A stretch of DNA of 64,000 nt from an uncultured Erwinia sp. (lineage in GTDB: Bacteria; Pseudomonadota; Gammaproteobacteria; Enterobacterales; Enterobacteriaceae): NCBI GenBank assembly GCA_946221915.1, contig CAMIKG010000001.1, positions 62,001 through 126,000 on the forward strand. Reading direction: 5' to 3'. The position numbers and the translations under genes are program-made. Of this stretch, positions 1-7,799 are shown in pieces. Below the pieces are notes generated by a model. That model was not told the DNA's origin, ran no database searches, and was given only the letters and a program-made list of their open reading frames with translations. Each line of letters opens with the position of its first letter. Position 1 is the first letter of the stretch.

Positions 1-35
1 GTCAAGCCGCTACGGAGTCATCGGCATGTTTCCCC
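1..35. repeat. Partial copy of a structured intergenic repeat
   Basis: Bases 1-35 match 32 of 35 positions of the element at 34164-34225 in the same orientation. The copy is cut by the window edge, so only its right arm is visible, including the conserved CGGAG and CGGCATG segments and the CCCC end. Like the other copy it lies just beyond the 3' end of a minus-strand gene. Confidence 0.6.
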
Positions 36-74
36 GAAAAATGGACTTGAGGTTTGGCCTGTTGTCCATTGTTT

Positions 75-100
75 GTCGCGCCGTCTAAGAGCGGCGCGAC
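75..100. terminator. GC-rich hairpin downstream of the DsbA-like gene
   Basis: A perfect 9-bp stem (GTCGCGCCG / CGGCGCGAC) with an 8-nt loop lies 9 bases beyond the stop codon of the minus-strand gene. No U-tract follows on either strand, so it may stabilise the 3' end or be a weak terminator. Confidence 0.4.
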
Positions 101-108
101 GCTATGGG

Positions 109-660
109 TTACGCCAGAATCCGCTCAGCCCAGACACTGATATCATCGCCGCTGCCCAGATCGGCCTGCACCAGTCCGTTGACGAGGAATGTCGGGGAAA
201 CGTGGATACCGTTCTGGCGTGAATATTTGCAGTGCCATTTGATGTCGTTTTGCAGTTCCGGGCGGGCAAACGCTTCAGCCAGTTTGACACCACTGTAGTG
301 TTCAATGCGTTCGATAATCTGATTGGGTGTAGTGTCCATATTTGGACCGCTGCAGTGATCGGTAAATTCAAACTCTTCACGATGATCGGCGACCGCCTGC
401 AGGACTTTGCGGGCTGCATTTTTGCCATCAGGCAGGGTGGAAGCGGCCAGGATAGCGCGCACAATCACGCCCGAAAACAGGTGCCACGGCTGCGATTGCA
501 GGCGGATTTTCACCGTGACGTTATCTTCGCCCACCTGTTGCAGCAGCGCGTCCAGTTTATTAAAGGCACGAACTGAAAACGGGCAGGTGGGTTCCAGAAA
601 CACTTCAAATACCGCCGGGCCGTGTCCCCAGACCAGAGGTTGTGCAGTTGTTTGGCTCAT
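109..660 (-). CDS. DsbA-like thioredoxin-fold protein with a monothiol CPFS site
   Basis: A 183-residue protein of the DsbA-like thioredoxin-fold group. The N-terminus shows beta-alpha-beta character with a Cys-Pro-Phe-Ser site in the EPTCPFSVRAF segment near residue 28, so the usual second active-site cysteine is Ser. A cis-Pro-like VSPTFLVNG segment near residue 160 supports the fold. No signal peptide is seen, which suggests a cytoplasmic location. ATG at 660 is preferred because AGGAG sits 5 bases before it and only 2 bases before the ATG at 663. The gene follows hcxA on the same strand after 36 bases, so they are probably co-transcribed. Substrate unknown; a glutathione-dependent or reductase-like role is inference. 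Confidence 0.75.
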   Translation of the reverse strand: MSQTTAQPLVWGHGPAVFEVFLEPTCPFSVRAFNKLDALLQQVGEDNVTVKIRLQSQPWHLFSGVIVRAILAASTLPDGKNAARKVLQAVADHREEFEFTDHCSGPNMDTTPNQIIERIEHYSGVKLAEAFARPELQNDIKWHCKYSRQNGIHVSPTFLVNGLVQADLGSGDDISVWAERILA

Positions 661-699
661 CATAACTCCTGTGAGTGAATATCGGACGTCTGCTGGTGT

Positions 700-1794
700 T
701 CAGGCTGTGTGAGCCGCGTTTTCCACTTTGACAAACGCCGCGTACAGCGTATCCGCATTGAGTTCAACCGGCAAATAGTGAATCGACTCCACCGGGCGCA
801 GGGTGTGGGCGATCACCCGATCCAGCGCCGCGCGATCGTGAATATCAACGTCCAGTTGCGCGAGCGTGGTGGGCAGGTTGAAACGCTGATAGGCGGCAAT
901 CAGCTGGTTCAGGACCTGATCCTGGCCGAGCAGTGCGCTCTGCACCAGGATACCGTAAGCAACTTTGGTGCCGTGGAGGAACTTATCGGTTTGCGGCAGC
1001 ACGGTGAGACCGTTATGCACCGCATGCGCTGCCGCGATGCGGGTGAAGCGTTCGCCCAGTCCGCCCACCATGCCGCCACCGGCGATAATCGCATCCACCA
1101 CGTCACGGAACGCCAGGCTGAGTTCGCCACGCTGTTGGTCGGCCAGTGCCGCTTCGCTTTTTTCCAGCAGCACATCGCGGATGGCCAGCGCGGCGTCGAT
1201 GCCCAGCCGCACCGTCAGCGGAAGCGTCTCAGGTTGTGGCGCCAGCACCACCGCTTCGTACCATTTCGCCAGCGTGTCGCCAATACCGGCCAGCAGATAC
1301 TCCACTGGCGCTTCCAGAATAATTTGCGGCTCCACCAGCACCAGGTGGTTGGCGTCGTTGAAGATTTCGAAATGCAGCGCCTGACCGGCATCGTTGTACC
1401 AGACTGATAGCGGCGTCCAGGCCGCACAGGTGGCGGCGATGGTTGGAATCGCCACCAGCGGCAGTCCCAGCTGACGCGCCAGCGCTTTGGCGCTGTCGAG
1501 CAGCGCGCCGCCGCCCACGCCAATCACCACCGAACGATCAGCACCCGCATCACGCGCCAGATGATCGACATCGCGCTGGCTGCAGTGGCCTTTAAACAGC
1601 AGGTGTTTCGCGCCCGGCGCATTGAAGGACGCTGGCAGGAAAGGGCGCGCGGCGGCAATTGCGCGTTCACCATACACCCAGACCGCCCGCGACAGCGCTT
1701 CTTCGCTGTAAAGTTCGCCAAGACGCGCCAGCGCGCCGGGATGGGAATAGTAGTTGGCGGGGCCGGGAACGACGCGGATATCGGTGTTGCTCAT
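700..1794 (-). CDS. hcxA: Hydroxycarboxylate dehydrogenase HcxA (YbdH family)
   Basis: A 364-residue member of the iron-containing/glycerol dehydrogenase superfamily, nearly collinear with E. coli HcxA (362 residues), which reduces 2-oxo acids such as 2-oxoglutarate and 2-oxobutyrate with NADPH. The GVGGGALLDSAKALA nucleotide-binding loop lies near residue 90, followed by the PTIAATCAAWTPLSVWYND segment, and HAVHNGLTVLP carries metal-site histidines. It is cytoplasmic. It is transcribed away from the binding-protein gene at 2059 and toward the DsbA-like gene. A pair of MetJ-like boxes upstream (1879) suggests methionine control, consistent with published predictions placing ybdH in the methionine regulon (from memory). 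Confidence 0.92.
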   Translation of the reverse strand: MSNTDIRVVPGPANYYSHPGALARLGELYSEEALSRAVWVYGERAIAAARPFLPASFNAPGAKHLLFKGHCSQRDVDHLARDAGADRSVVIGVGGGALLDSAKALARQLGLPLVAIPTIAATCAAWTPLSVWYNDAGQALHFEIFNDANHLVLVEPQIILEAPVEYLLAGIGDTLAKWYEAVVLAPQPETLPLTVRLGIDAALAIRDVLLEKSEAALADQQRGELSLAFRDVVDAIIAGGGMVGGLGERFTRIAAAHAVHNGLTVLPQTDKFLHGTKVAYGILVQSALLGQDQVLNQLIAAYQRFNLPTTLAQLDVDIHDRAALDRVIAHTLRPVESIHYLPVELNADTLYAAFVKVENAAHTA

Positions 1795-1878
1795 GATAAG
1801 TCCTTACAGAAGGTCTGACAGGCGGAACGTGGCAGAAAAACGAACCGCTGGTAACTTGATTAACCCGATGTTATATAT

Positions 1879-1894
1879 AGACATCCAGATGGCT
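1879..1894. promoter_or_regulatory. Candidate tandem MetJ boxes between hcxA and the binding-protein gene
   Basis: Two abutting 8-mers, AGACATCC and AGATGGCT, each match the MetJ box AGACGTCT at 6 of 8 positions (second read on the opposite strand). They overlap an AT-rich TATATATAG stretch usable as a promoter element and lie about 85 bp upstream of hcxA. Which of the two divergent genes is controlled cannot be told from the sequence. Confidence 0.4.
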
Positions 1895-2058
1895 AATAAC
1901 ATTTGGTTTTATCTTATGCTTTTTCAGTTATTGCTGTTAAGCGGCGGCTGTGAAAAATTCGCTAAATCAAGTTATTAATCACCGCGATTACTGCTCGCTG
2001 GACGCAATGATCGTCTCTATTGTCCAGCGATCACCATGACTTCAGACAGGGAAATATA

Positions 2059-3126
2059 ATGAAAAAATTCACGCTCTCTTTACTGGCTTTGGGATTGTTC
2101 AGCGCACTGCCTGCCTTCGCCGCCACACCGGCGCCGATCCCGGCGGCGATTGCGAACCACGATGGCCCAATCCGCATCGCGGTAATCCGTAACCTCGGAT
2201 CAGACGACAACACCACCCAGTTTGTCGCGGGAGCGGTACAGGAAGGCAAAAAACTCGGTTTTAAAGTCAGCACCTTCCTCAGTAATGGTGATGATGCGCG
2301 TTTCCAGGACTTTGTGAATCAGGCGATTAGCCAGAAGTATGACGGCATCATTCTGTCGCAGGGGCGCGACCCGTATGCCACTCAGCTGGTCAAACGTATC
2401 AGCGATGCCGGTATCGCCGTGTCGGTGTTCGATACCGCCGTGAATGGCACGATTCCGGGCGTGACCGTGACGCAGCAGGATGACGCGTCGCTGACCAACC
2501 ACTCCGTCGGTCAGTTAATCAAAGATTTCAACGGCAAAGCCAATATCATCAAACTGTGGGTTGCCGGTTTCCCGCCAATGGAACGTCGTCAGGCGGCATA
2601 TCAGGAGCTGCTGAAGCAGAACCCAGGCATTCATGAGCTGGAGTCGATTGGTGCAGTCTCTTCTGATGTGCAGGGCGATACCGCCAATAAAGTCGGTGCC
2701 GTGCTGGCGAAATACCCGAAAGGCAAAGTTGATGCGATCTGGGGCACCTGGGATGCCTTCAGTCAGGGCGCTTACAAGGCGCTGAAAGAGAATGGCCGTA
2801 CCGAAATCAAACTGTACAGCATCGATATCTCCAACCAGGATCTGCAGCTGATGCGTGAAGCCGGCAGCCCGTGGGTGGTGAGTGTGGCGGTGGACCCGAA
2901 GCTGATTGGTGCAACCAACGTGCGTCTGGTGGCAAACAAGATTGCCGGTGAGCCGACGCCAGCGACTTATGACTTTAAAGCCGCCGCTATCCCGCAGGCA
3001 TTGCTCGCCAGCCAGCCTGGCCCGGTAAACGTCGCGTCACTGGGTAAAATCATCCCTGGCTGGGGCCAGACCGAAGATTTTATCGCACCATGGTTTGCCA
3101 CGCTGGAAGCCAAAAACAAAAAGTAA
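2059..3126 (+). CDS. Periplasmic sugar-type substrate-binding protein (Peripla_BP_4)
   Basis: A 355-residue binding protein of the ribose/TorT-like class I family. Residues 1-21 form a Sec signal peptide (KKF, hydrophobic core, AFA-A cleavage). The mature protein has the typical alternating beta/alpha pattern with IRIAVIRNL at its start, DGIILSQGRDPY near residue 96 and VDAIWGTWDAFSQGA near residue 230. The ATG at 2059 was chosen over an upstream in-frame start because it begins the signal peptide and follows CAGGGAAAT. The LVIVD protein gene follows 16 bases later. No permease or ATPase gene is nearby, so it is an orphan binding protein or works with a transporter elsewhere. Ligand unknown. 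Confidence 0.85.
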   Translation: MKKFTLSLLALGLFSALPAFAATPAPIPAAIANHDGPIRIAVIRNLGSDDNTTQFVAGAVQEGKKLGFKVSTFLSNGDDARFQDFVNQAISQKYDGIILSQGRDPYATQLVKRISDAGIAVSVFDTAVNGTIPGVTVTQQDDASLTNHSVGQLIKDFNGKANIIKLWVAGFPPMERRQAAYQELLKQNPGIHELESIGAVSSDVQGDTANKVGAVLAKYPKGKVDAIWGTWDAFSQGAYKALKENGRTEIKLYSIDISNQDLQLMREAGSPWVVSVAVDPKLIGATNVRLVANKIAGEPTPATYDFKAAAIPQALLASQPGPVNVASLGKIIPGWGQTEDFIAPWFATLEAKNKK

Positions 3127-3142
3127 CGTCTGAGGAGCGGTT

Positions 3143-4387
3143 ATGAGTATTGAGTTACCGCGACCCGAATTCAGCCGCAATATGCGGCTGATCGGCCACA
3201 GCGATCAGGGCGGGCGCCCGGACGGCGTGCAGCTGATGGTGCACCGTGGTTTTGCTTATATTGGCCATATGGTGTCGCAGGGTTTTTCCATCGTCGATGT
3301 TCGCGATGCGAAGAACCCTAAACCTGCCGGATACGTTGCTGCGCCGCCAGGCACCTGGAATGTACACCTGCAGGCGCATGACGATCTGCTGCTGGTGATT
3401 AATGCGCGCGACCTGTTTGCCGATGCGCGTTTCGCCGATGAAAAGGTGTATTACACCCGCCCGGTGGGCGATACCGTGCGTGATGTCAGCGAAAAAGGCT
3501 GGAGCGCCGGTCTGCGCGTGTTTGATATTTCGACGCCAGATAAGCCACGTGAAATTGGCTTTCTGTCGCTGGAGGGCATCGGCATCCACCGTATCTGGTA
3601 TGTCGGCGGGCGCTGGGCGTATGTCTCCGCGCTGATCGATGGTTTTACCGATTACATCTTCCTGACCATCGATCTCGCCGATCCGCGTAAGCCGGAAGTG
3701 GCGGGGCGCTGGTGGTTACCGGGAATGAACGAGGCGCAGGGCGAAACGCCGGGCTGGCCTGAAGGTAAACGCTACGCGCTGCACCACGCGATTATCAGTG
3801 GCGATACCGCTTACGGCAGCTGGCGAGACGGCGGTCTGACGATTCTTGATGTGAAAGATCGTACTCAGCCGCAGCTGATTAGCCATCGCAACTGGAGTCC
3901 GCCGTTTGGCGGCGGCACGCACACCGCGCTGCCACTGCCGGATCGTGACCTGCTGGTGGTGCTGGATGAAGCGGTGCTGGATAATCAGGAAGATGGCGAG
4001 AAGCTTATCTGGCTGTTTGACATTCGTGAACCGGCTAATCCGGTCAGCATCTCCACTTTCCCGCAGCCTGATGAAACGGATTATGTGGCGAAGGGGGCGC
4101 ATTTTGGCCCACATAACCTGCATGAAAACCGCCCTGGCAGTTTTATCAGCTCCACGCTGATATTCGCCACTTATCAGAATGCGGGTGTGCGCGCTTACGA
4201 CATCAGTAATCCGTATCGCCCCGTGGAGACCGGCGCGCTGGTGCCTGCTGCTCCGGCGAAAATGATGGACACCCGTCCGGGACGGCCACAGGTGATTCAG
4301 TCCTGTGATGTGTTTGTTGACGCGCAGGGTATCATCTACAGCACCGACTATAACGGCGGCTTGTCGATTATTGAGTATCTGGGGTGA
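3143..4387 (+). CDS. LVIVD-repeat beta-propeller protein
   Basis: A 414-residue protein without a signal peptide, built from repeated short blades: FSIVDVRDAKNPKPAGYV, LRVFDISTPDKPREIGFL, FLTIDLADPRKPEVAGRW, LTILDVKDRTQPQLIS, WLFDIREPANPVSI and VRAYDISNPYRPVETG. These match the LVIVD repeat (hydrophobic-D-hydrophobic ... P ... G), at least six copies, giving a predicted beta-propeller. His-rich segments (ALHHAII, GAHFGPHNLHE) could bind metal, as in selenium-binding-like propellers; this is inference. It is preceded by a good ribosome site (GAGGAG) and forms a two-gene operon with the binding protein. Function unknown. Confidence 0.8.
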   Translation: MSIELPRPEFSRNMRLIGHSDQGGRPDGVQLMVHRGFAYIGHMVSQGFSIVDVRDAKNPKPAGYVAAPPGTWNVHLQAHDDLLLVINARDLFADARFADEKVYYTRPVGDTVRDVSEKGWSAGLRVFDISTPDKPREIGFLSLEGIGIHRIWYVGGRWAYVSALIDGFTDYIFLTIDLADPRKPEVAGRWWLPGMNEAQGETPGWPEGKRYALHHAIISGDTAYGSWRDGGLTILDVKDRTQPQLISHRNWSPPFGGGTHTALPLPDRDLLVVLDEAVLDNQEDGEKLIWLFDIREPANPVSISTFPQPDETDYVAKGAHFGPHNLHENRPGSFISSTLIFATYQNAGVRAYDISNPYRPVETGALVPAAPAKMMDTRPGRPQVIQSCDVFVDAQGIIYSTDYNGGLSIIEYLG

Positions 4388-4390
4388 TAT

Positions 4391-4416
4391 TTTCCCCTCC
4401 CGGCGGGGAGGGGAAA
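4391..4416. terminator. Hairpin between convergent genes
   Basis: A perfect 11-bp inverted repeat (TTTCCCCTCCC / GGGAGGGGAAA) with a 4-base loop lies 3 bases after the stop of the LVIVD gene and 25 bases before the end of the convergent coiled-coil gene. It can terminate either transcript, although the U-tract is confined to the stem end. Confidence 0.6.
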
Positions 4417-4440
4417 TAATGGCAGGCAGTGCTGCCGACC

Positions 4441-4965
4441 CTATTGCGTGCTGATAAAAGTTTTGTACAGTTCGTACAGTCCAAATACCAGGCTGGGCAA
4501 ACCCAGAATCCAGACAATAATGGCGAGCTTTTGATCTTTTAGCTTGCCATCTAGCTGAACGGCCTGAGTCTCCATCTTCTGTTCCAGAAGTTGCGTGCGA
4601 TGCTCGATTTTGTCGTCAAGACGGTCAATTCTGGCATCAAAGTGCTGAGACTGTTTTTCCAGTTTGGCATCAAACTGTTGAGACATCATCGTCATTTTAT
4701 GTTCAAACAACTGTGTCTGGTGATCCATTTTGGCATTAAGCTTTTCAAGCTGAGCGCCAAATGTGAGCGCCTGATGCTCAACCAGTGTGAGCAGTTTCTG
4801 CGATTGCCTGTCAAAGCCATCGGTCATTTTCTGCATCTGCTGCCCAAAACTGGCAGCCTGCTGTTCCAGCTTTTCGTCAATACGCATCACGGCGCTATGC
4901 AGGGCGGAGAGGGTGCTTTCCATGGCGTCTGCATGCTGCTCCATGCGGTCTAATCTTCCTGTCAT
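4441..4965 (-). CDS. Coiled-coil protein with a C-terminal membrane anchor
   Basis: A 174-residue unrecognised protein. Residues 5-145 are charged and rich in Gln, Lys, Leu and Met with repeating FDxxxxK/HFDARIDRL-type units about 11 residues apart, indicating a long coiled coil with hendecad-like periodicity. Residues about 148-167 (LAIIVWILGLPSLVFGLYEL) form one hydrophobic segment near the C-terminus, so a tail-anchored topology with the coil in the cytoplasm is likely. The ATG at 4965 has GGAGA 9 bases upstream; a longer in-frame extension to 5082 lacks such a site. Coiled-coil composition makes homology calls unreliable. Confidence 0.7.
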   Translation of the reverse strand: MTGRLDRMEQHADAMESTLSALHSAVMRIDEKLEQQAASFGQQMQKMTDGFDRQSQKLLTLVEHQALTFGAQLEKLNAKMDHQTQLFEHKMTMMSQQFDAKLEKQSQHFDARIDRLDDKIEHRTQLLEQKMETQAVQLDGKLKDQKLAIIVWILGLPSLVFGLYELYKTFISTQ

Positions 4966-5703
4966 ACACTGGTCTCCATTTCGTCTGCGTATGCCATTGC
5001 TAAACTCTTTACGGTTATCGCCTGGCCGCCAGGCGCAGAGATCTGGCGAAAAAAGGTAAGGTAAGCTGAGTGGGCTGTTCATTCTTTGTCGCTCTCATCC
5101 ATGAGTTATGCCGCGTTGTCTGTGGCGGTTGAGAAATGTTTTCCTTTAAAATTATATCAATGTAATTCATTGTAAAATAAGCTTTATTTTAACTTTGCTG
5201 CTTTTATGAACATTAACGCATTGGCATTTCATTGTCCAGCATAAGAATGGCATCAGGACTGACGGAAAATGGACTATTTGGCGAAAATGGGACTCCGTTG
5301 TCCCGTCGGTAAACGCAGAGAAGAGAAGGTCAAATGTGACAAGGGAAGCCTTAAAGGGCGTAGTCTGTGGACCCGCTGAGCCCGAACAGGGGCAGTATCG
5401 GGGCTTCAGTGAATTGTCAACAGAATGGCGAGTTACTGGCTCAGGCTTGTCATACCTGAATAGTTGCTAAAACGGTAACTGAAACCATACGGCTCACAGA
5501 ACGTAAACGCCCCCCGCCATAAAGAACAGGCGATAAAGCCAGACAATCCCCGCTTCGCTTTGCAGGTAAAACTTCACCGGATTGCGATGCAAATTTGTCG
5601 TTTTTCTTAATAAATTATGCCCCAGAGTTGCATCAACCAGAGCGTGTAACAACCCATTAATGTTAAATTTAGTTCGCGCCCAATCCATCTGACTGCACAA
5701 TGC
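4966..5703. other. Gene-poor intergenic stretch
   Basis: About 740 bases with no convincing gene. An AT-rich part at 5150-5215 could hold the promoter of the coiled-coil gene. The rest has mixed composition, with a short GGGAC...GTCCC dyad near 5289. A 68-codon minus-strand open frame at 5494-5700 resembles nothing I recognise and lacks a clear ribosome site. Confidence 0.5.
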
Positions 5704-6456
5704 TCAGCCGTTTTCAGCCATCAGACGCGGTAGCAGCGTGATGAGATCGGATGTTGAGCAGTAGTGAGTGGCGCTGGGGTAGTCATTTTGAGAACCCAGG
5801 AACACCGCCACCTGCGCATAATCCAGCATGGCAAAGTCATTTGCGTCATTGCCAAACGCGATAGTGGTGCTGAAATCGATGCCGGATTTCTTTAGTGCCA
5901 GGTACTTATTTTCAGCCTGCGGGGTGATATCGAACAGGTTATCACTTTTATGATGATGGATATTGAAGCAATAACCTCTTTGCGCAAACAGCGCGTCCAC
6001 CCGGGGACGTGCTGCGCCATCCAGGATCAATATCTTACTTACCCCTTCAATGAGGATAGTCTCTTCCGCTACACGCTGGTCGCTGAGAGTGCCCATGTAC
6101 TGGTGAAAAGCGTGAGGCGTTTCTGAGATGGCGTAGTTCCAGCGGCCATCCAGTACATAAGGAACTGACTGTGACCGCAGGTCGTCTATCAGGTCACGGG
6201 CGTGATGATCTTCAAAGCGGCTGCTGAAGATGAATTCTCCGTTTTGCCAGGCCATGCCGCCATTGCAGCCAATCATTAAGCAGTCATGCAGTGAGACAGG
6301 TAACAGGGGCAACATGTCACGGATAGGTCTGGCAGAGGCAAAAATCACCCGGCTACTGGCTTTCAGCGCCAGCAGACTGTCGGCTATCGCCTGGTCGATC
6401 GGTTGTCCCTTTAAAACGATCGTGCCATCAAGATCAAAAACATACGTATGCATCAT
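5704..6456 (-). CDS. Cof-type HAD-IIB sugar phosphatase
   Basis: A 250-residue cytoplasmic phosphatase of the Cof/HAD-IIB subfamily. Motif I is VFDLDGTI at residues 6-13, motif II is IFASARP near residue 40, motif III supplies K205 in the KYLALKKSGID segment and motif IV is AFGNDANDFAML near residue 216. The Cof-type cap lies between motifs II and III. Family members dephosphorylate sugar phosphates and cofactor intermediates such as FMN or PLP; the substrate here cannot be assigned. Start is either of two adjacent ATGs. It stands alone, with long non-coding sequence on both sides. Confidence 0.85.
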   Translation of the reverse strand: MMHTYVFDLDGTIVLKGQPIDQAIADSLLALKASSRVIFASARPIRDMLPLLPVSLHDCLMIGCNGGMAWQNGEFIFSSRFEDHHARDLIDDLRSQSVPYVLDGRWNYAISETPHAFHQYMGTLSDQRVAEETILIEGVSKILILDGAARPRVDALFAQRGYCFNIHHHKSDNLFDITPQAENKYLALKKSGIDFSTTIAFGNDANDFAMLDYAQVAVFLGSQNDYPSATHYCSTSDLITLLPRLMAENG

Positions 6457-6878
6457 TTAAAACCAATCTGAATCCCTGAAGGAGGATTTTTATATCACCT
6501 CAAAAACCATCTGACATTATTTTCTTCAGGTGATAATCATTCGGGATGTTTAATATCAAACGCTGCGACATTTCTGGCGCCAGAAAAACGCCTTCATCAA
6601 ATCCAGTGCAACAGGCTATTCAGCGCAAAAACGACCAGCAGTGCAGGCTGCTGCAACACAGACATTTTCAGCATAACGATGACTCGTCGGTGCAGATTTT
6701 TCTGTTTGCTGTGGCGGAATATCTTGCCGCTGAATTGACATCATCCGCTATCTCACTGAACATCTCTCCTGAGCTTTCGCTGCGGGTAAGAGAGCAAAAT
6801 TATTCAGTACATCCGTTAGTACATAATTTTTCATTTCTGCCCTTTTAACAGCGTCTAAATATCTGGTGGATAAAGAAA
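6457..6878. other. Intergenic stretch with a Fur-like half site
   Basis: No convincing gene. TGATAATCATT at 6531-6541 matches 11 consecutive bases of the core of the Fur box but the flanks do not match. A 100-codon open frame begins 4 bases after it (6546-6848); its low-complexity Gln/His/Asn-rich translation and poor ribosome site argue against a protein. The last 15 bases carry GGTGGA, the likely ribosome site of the LysR gene. Confidence 0.4.
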
Positions 6879-7799
6879 ATCGACATAAAACAACTTATTT
6901 ACCTGTGCAATCTTGAGCGTGAACGTCATTTTGGTCGTGCTGCAGAAGCCAGTTTTGTCAGTCAGCCCACTTTATCGATGCGCCTGAAAAACCTTGAGCG
7001 CGAATTGGGTCTGTCGCTGATCAACCGCAGTAATAACTTCGCCGGTTTCACTGCGGAAGGGGAGCGGGTACTGGCATGGGCGCGGGAGATTGTCTCGGTC
7101 TATCAGGGGCTGAAACTGGAAGTGGAGTCGCTCAAGCATGGCGTTAATGGCACGCTGCGTATTGGCGTGGTGCCGCAGTGCAGTATCTCGCTGCCAATGA
7201 TGCTGAAAGCGATTAGCGATCGTTATCCGCAGCTGGATTATCGGGTGGCAGTGCTGAGCGCCGATCAACTGCTGGAAGCGCTCAACAGCCATACGGTGGA
7301 TGTCGGCATCGGTTTCTTTGAAATGGCGACGCTGCGCGAGCTGCATTTCCAGGCGGAACCATTGCAGGATAACGGCGTGGAGCTGCTGTTTCACCCGCAG
7401 CATTTCCCGCAGTTGTCGGGCAGTGAGCCGCTGACGCTGGAAGAAGTGTCTGGTCTGCCGTTGTGCCTCGCCGAACCGACGCGCTATTTTCGTCGCTATA
7501 TCGACAGCCATTTTCGCGAAGCCGGACTGGCGTTGCGTGTGGTGCTGGAGACGACATCAGTCTTTCAGCTGGTGCAGGCGGTGCAGGTGGGACTGGGCTG
7601 TCTGATCTCCCCGGTGGGGCATTTATTACCGGAAATGATGCCAGATTTGCACAGCCGCAAACTGTCAATTGCCCCGATGGCGCGCCATGCGGCGGTGGTG
7701 ATTGCTGAACCAGGGCGTGCGACGCCGCTGGCCCAGCATTTCTTTGATGAAGTTCGCCGCTGGTTAACGGACAACAAACGGCCGTTCGGCCAAAGTTAA
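6879..7799 (+). CDS. LysR-family regulator with no AUG, GUG or UUG start for its HTH
   Basis: Translating from 6879 gives a 306-residue protein, the normal LysR length. It starts IDIKQLIYLCNLER and continues through a canonical winged HTH (FGRAAEASFVSQPTLSMRLK) into an intact effector domain (LRIGVVPQC, DVGIGFF). The expected start codon position is ATC, with GGTGGA 8 bases upstream. From the preceding in-frame stop (6846) to the ATG at 6978 there is no ATG, GTG or TTG in frame, and starting at 6978 removes most of the HTH. The gene may use a rare ATC or ATA start, or be inactivated by an ATG-to-ATC change. It is convergent with the AhpD-like gene, sharing a TTAA overlap. Confidence 0.75.
   Translation: MDIKQLIYLCNLERERHFGRAAEASFVSQPTLSMRLKNLERELGLSLINRSNNFAGFTAEGERVLAWAREIVSVYQGLKLEVESLKHGVNGTLRIGVVPQCSISLPMMLKAISDRYPQLDYRVAVLSADQLLEALNSHTVDVGIGFFEMATLRELHFQAEPLQDNGVELLFHPQHFPQLSGSEPLTLEEVSGLPLCLAEPTRYFRRYIDSHFREAGLALRVVLETTSVFQLVQAVQVGLGCLISPVGHLLPEMMPDLHSRKLSIAPMARHAAVVIAEPGRATPLAQHFFDEVRRWLTDNKRPFGQS

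Noticed and set aside
5494..5700. A 68-codon minus-strand frame
   Set aside because: No ribosome site, no recognisable domain, and it ends against the HAD gene without operon logic.
6546..6848. A 100-codon open frame after a Fur-like core (TGATAATCATT)
   Set aside because: The Fur similarity covers only 11 contiguous bases with unmatched flanks, the ribosome site is poor and the translation is low-complexity.
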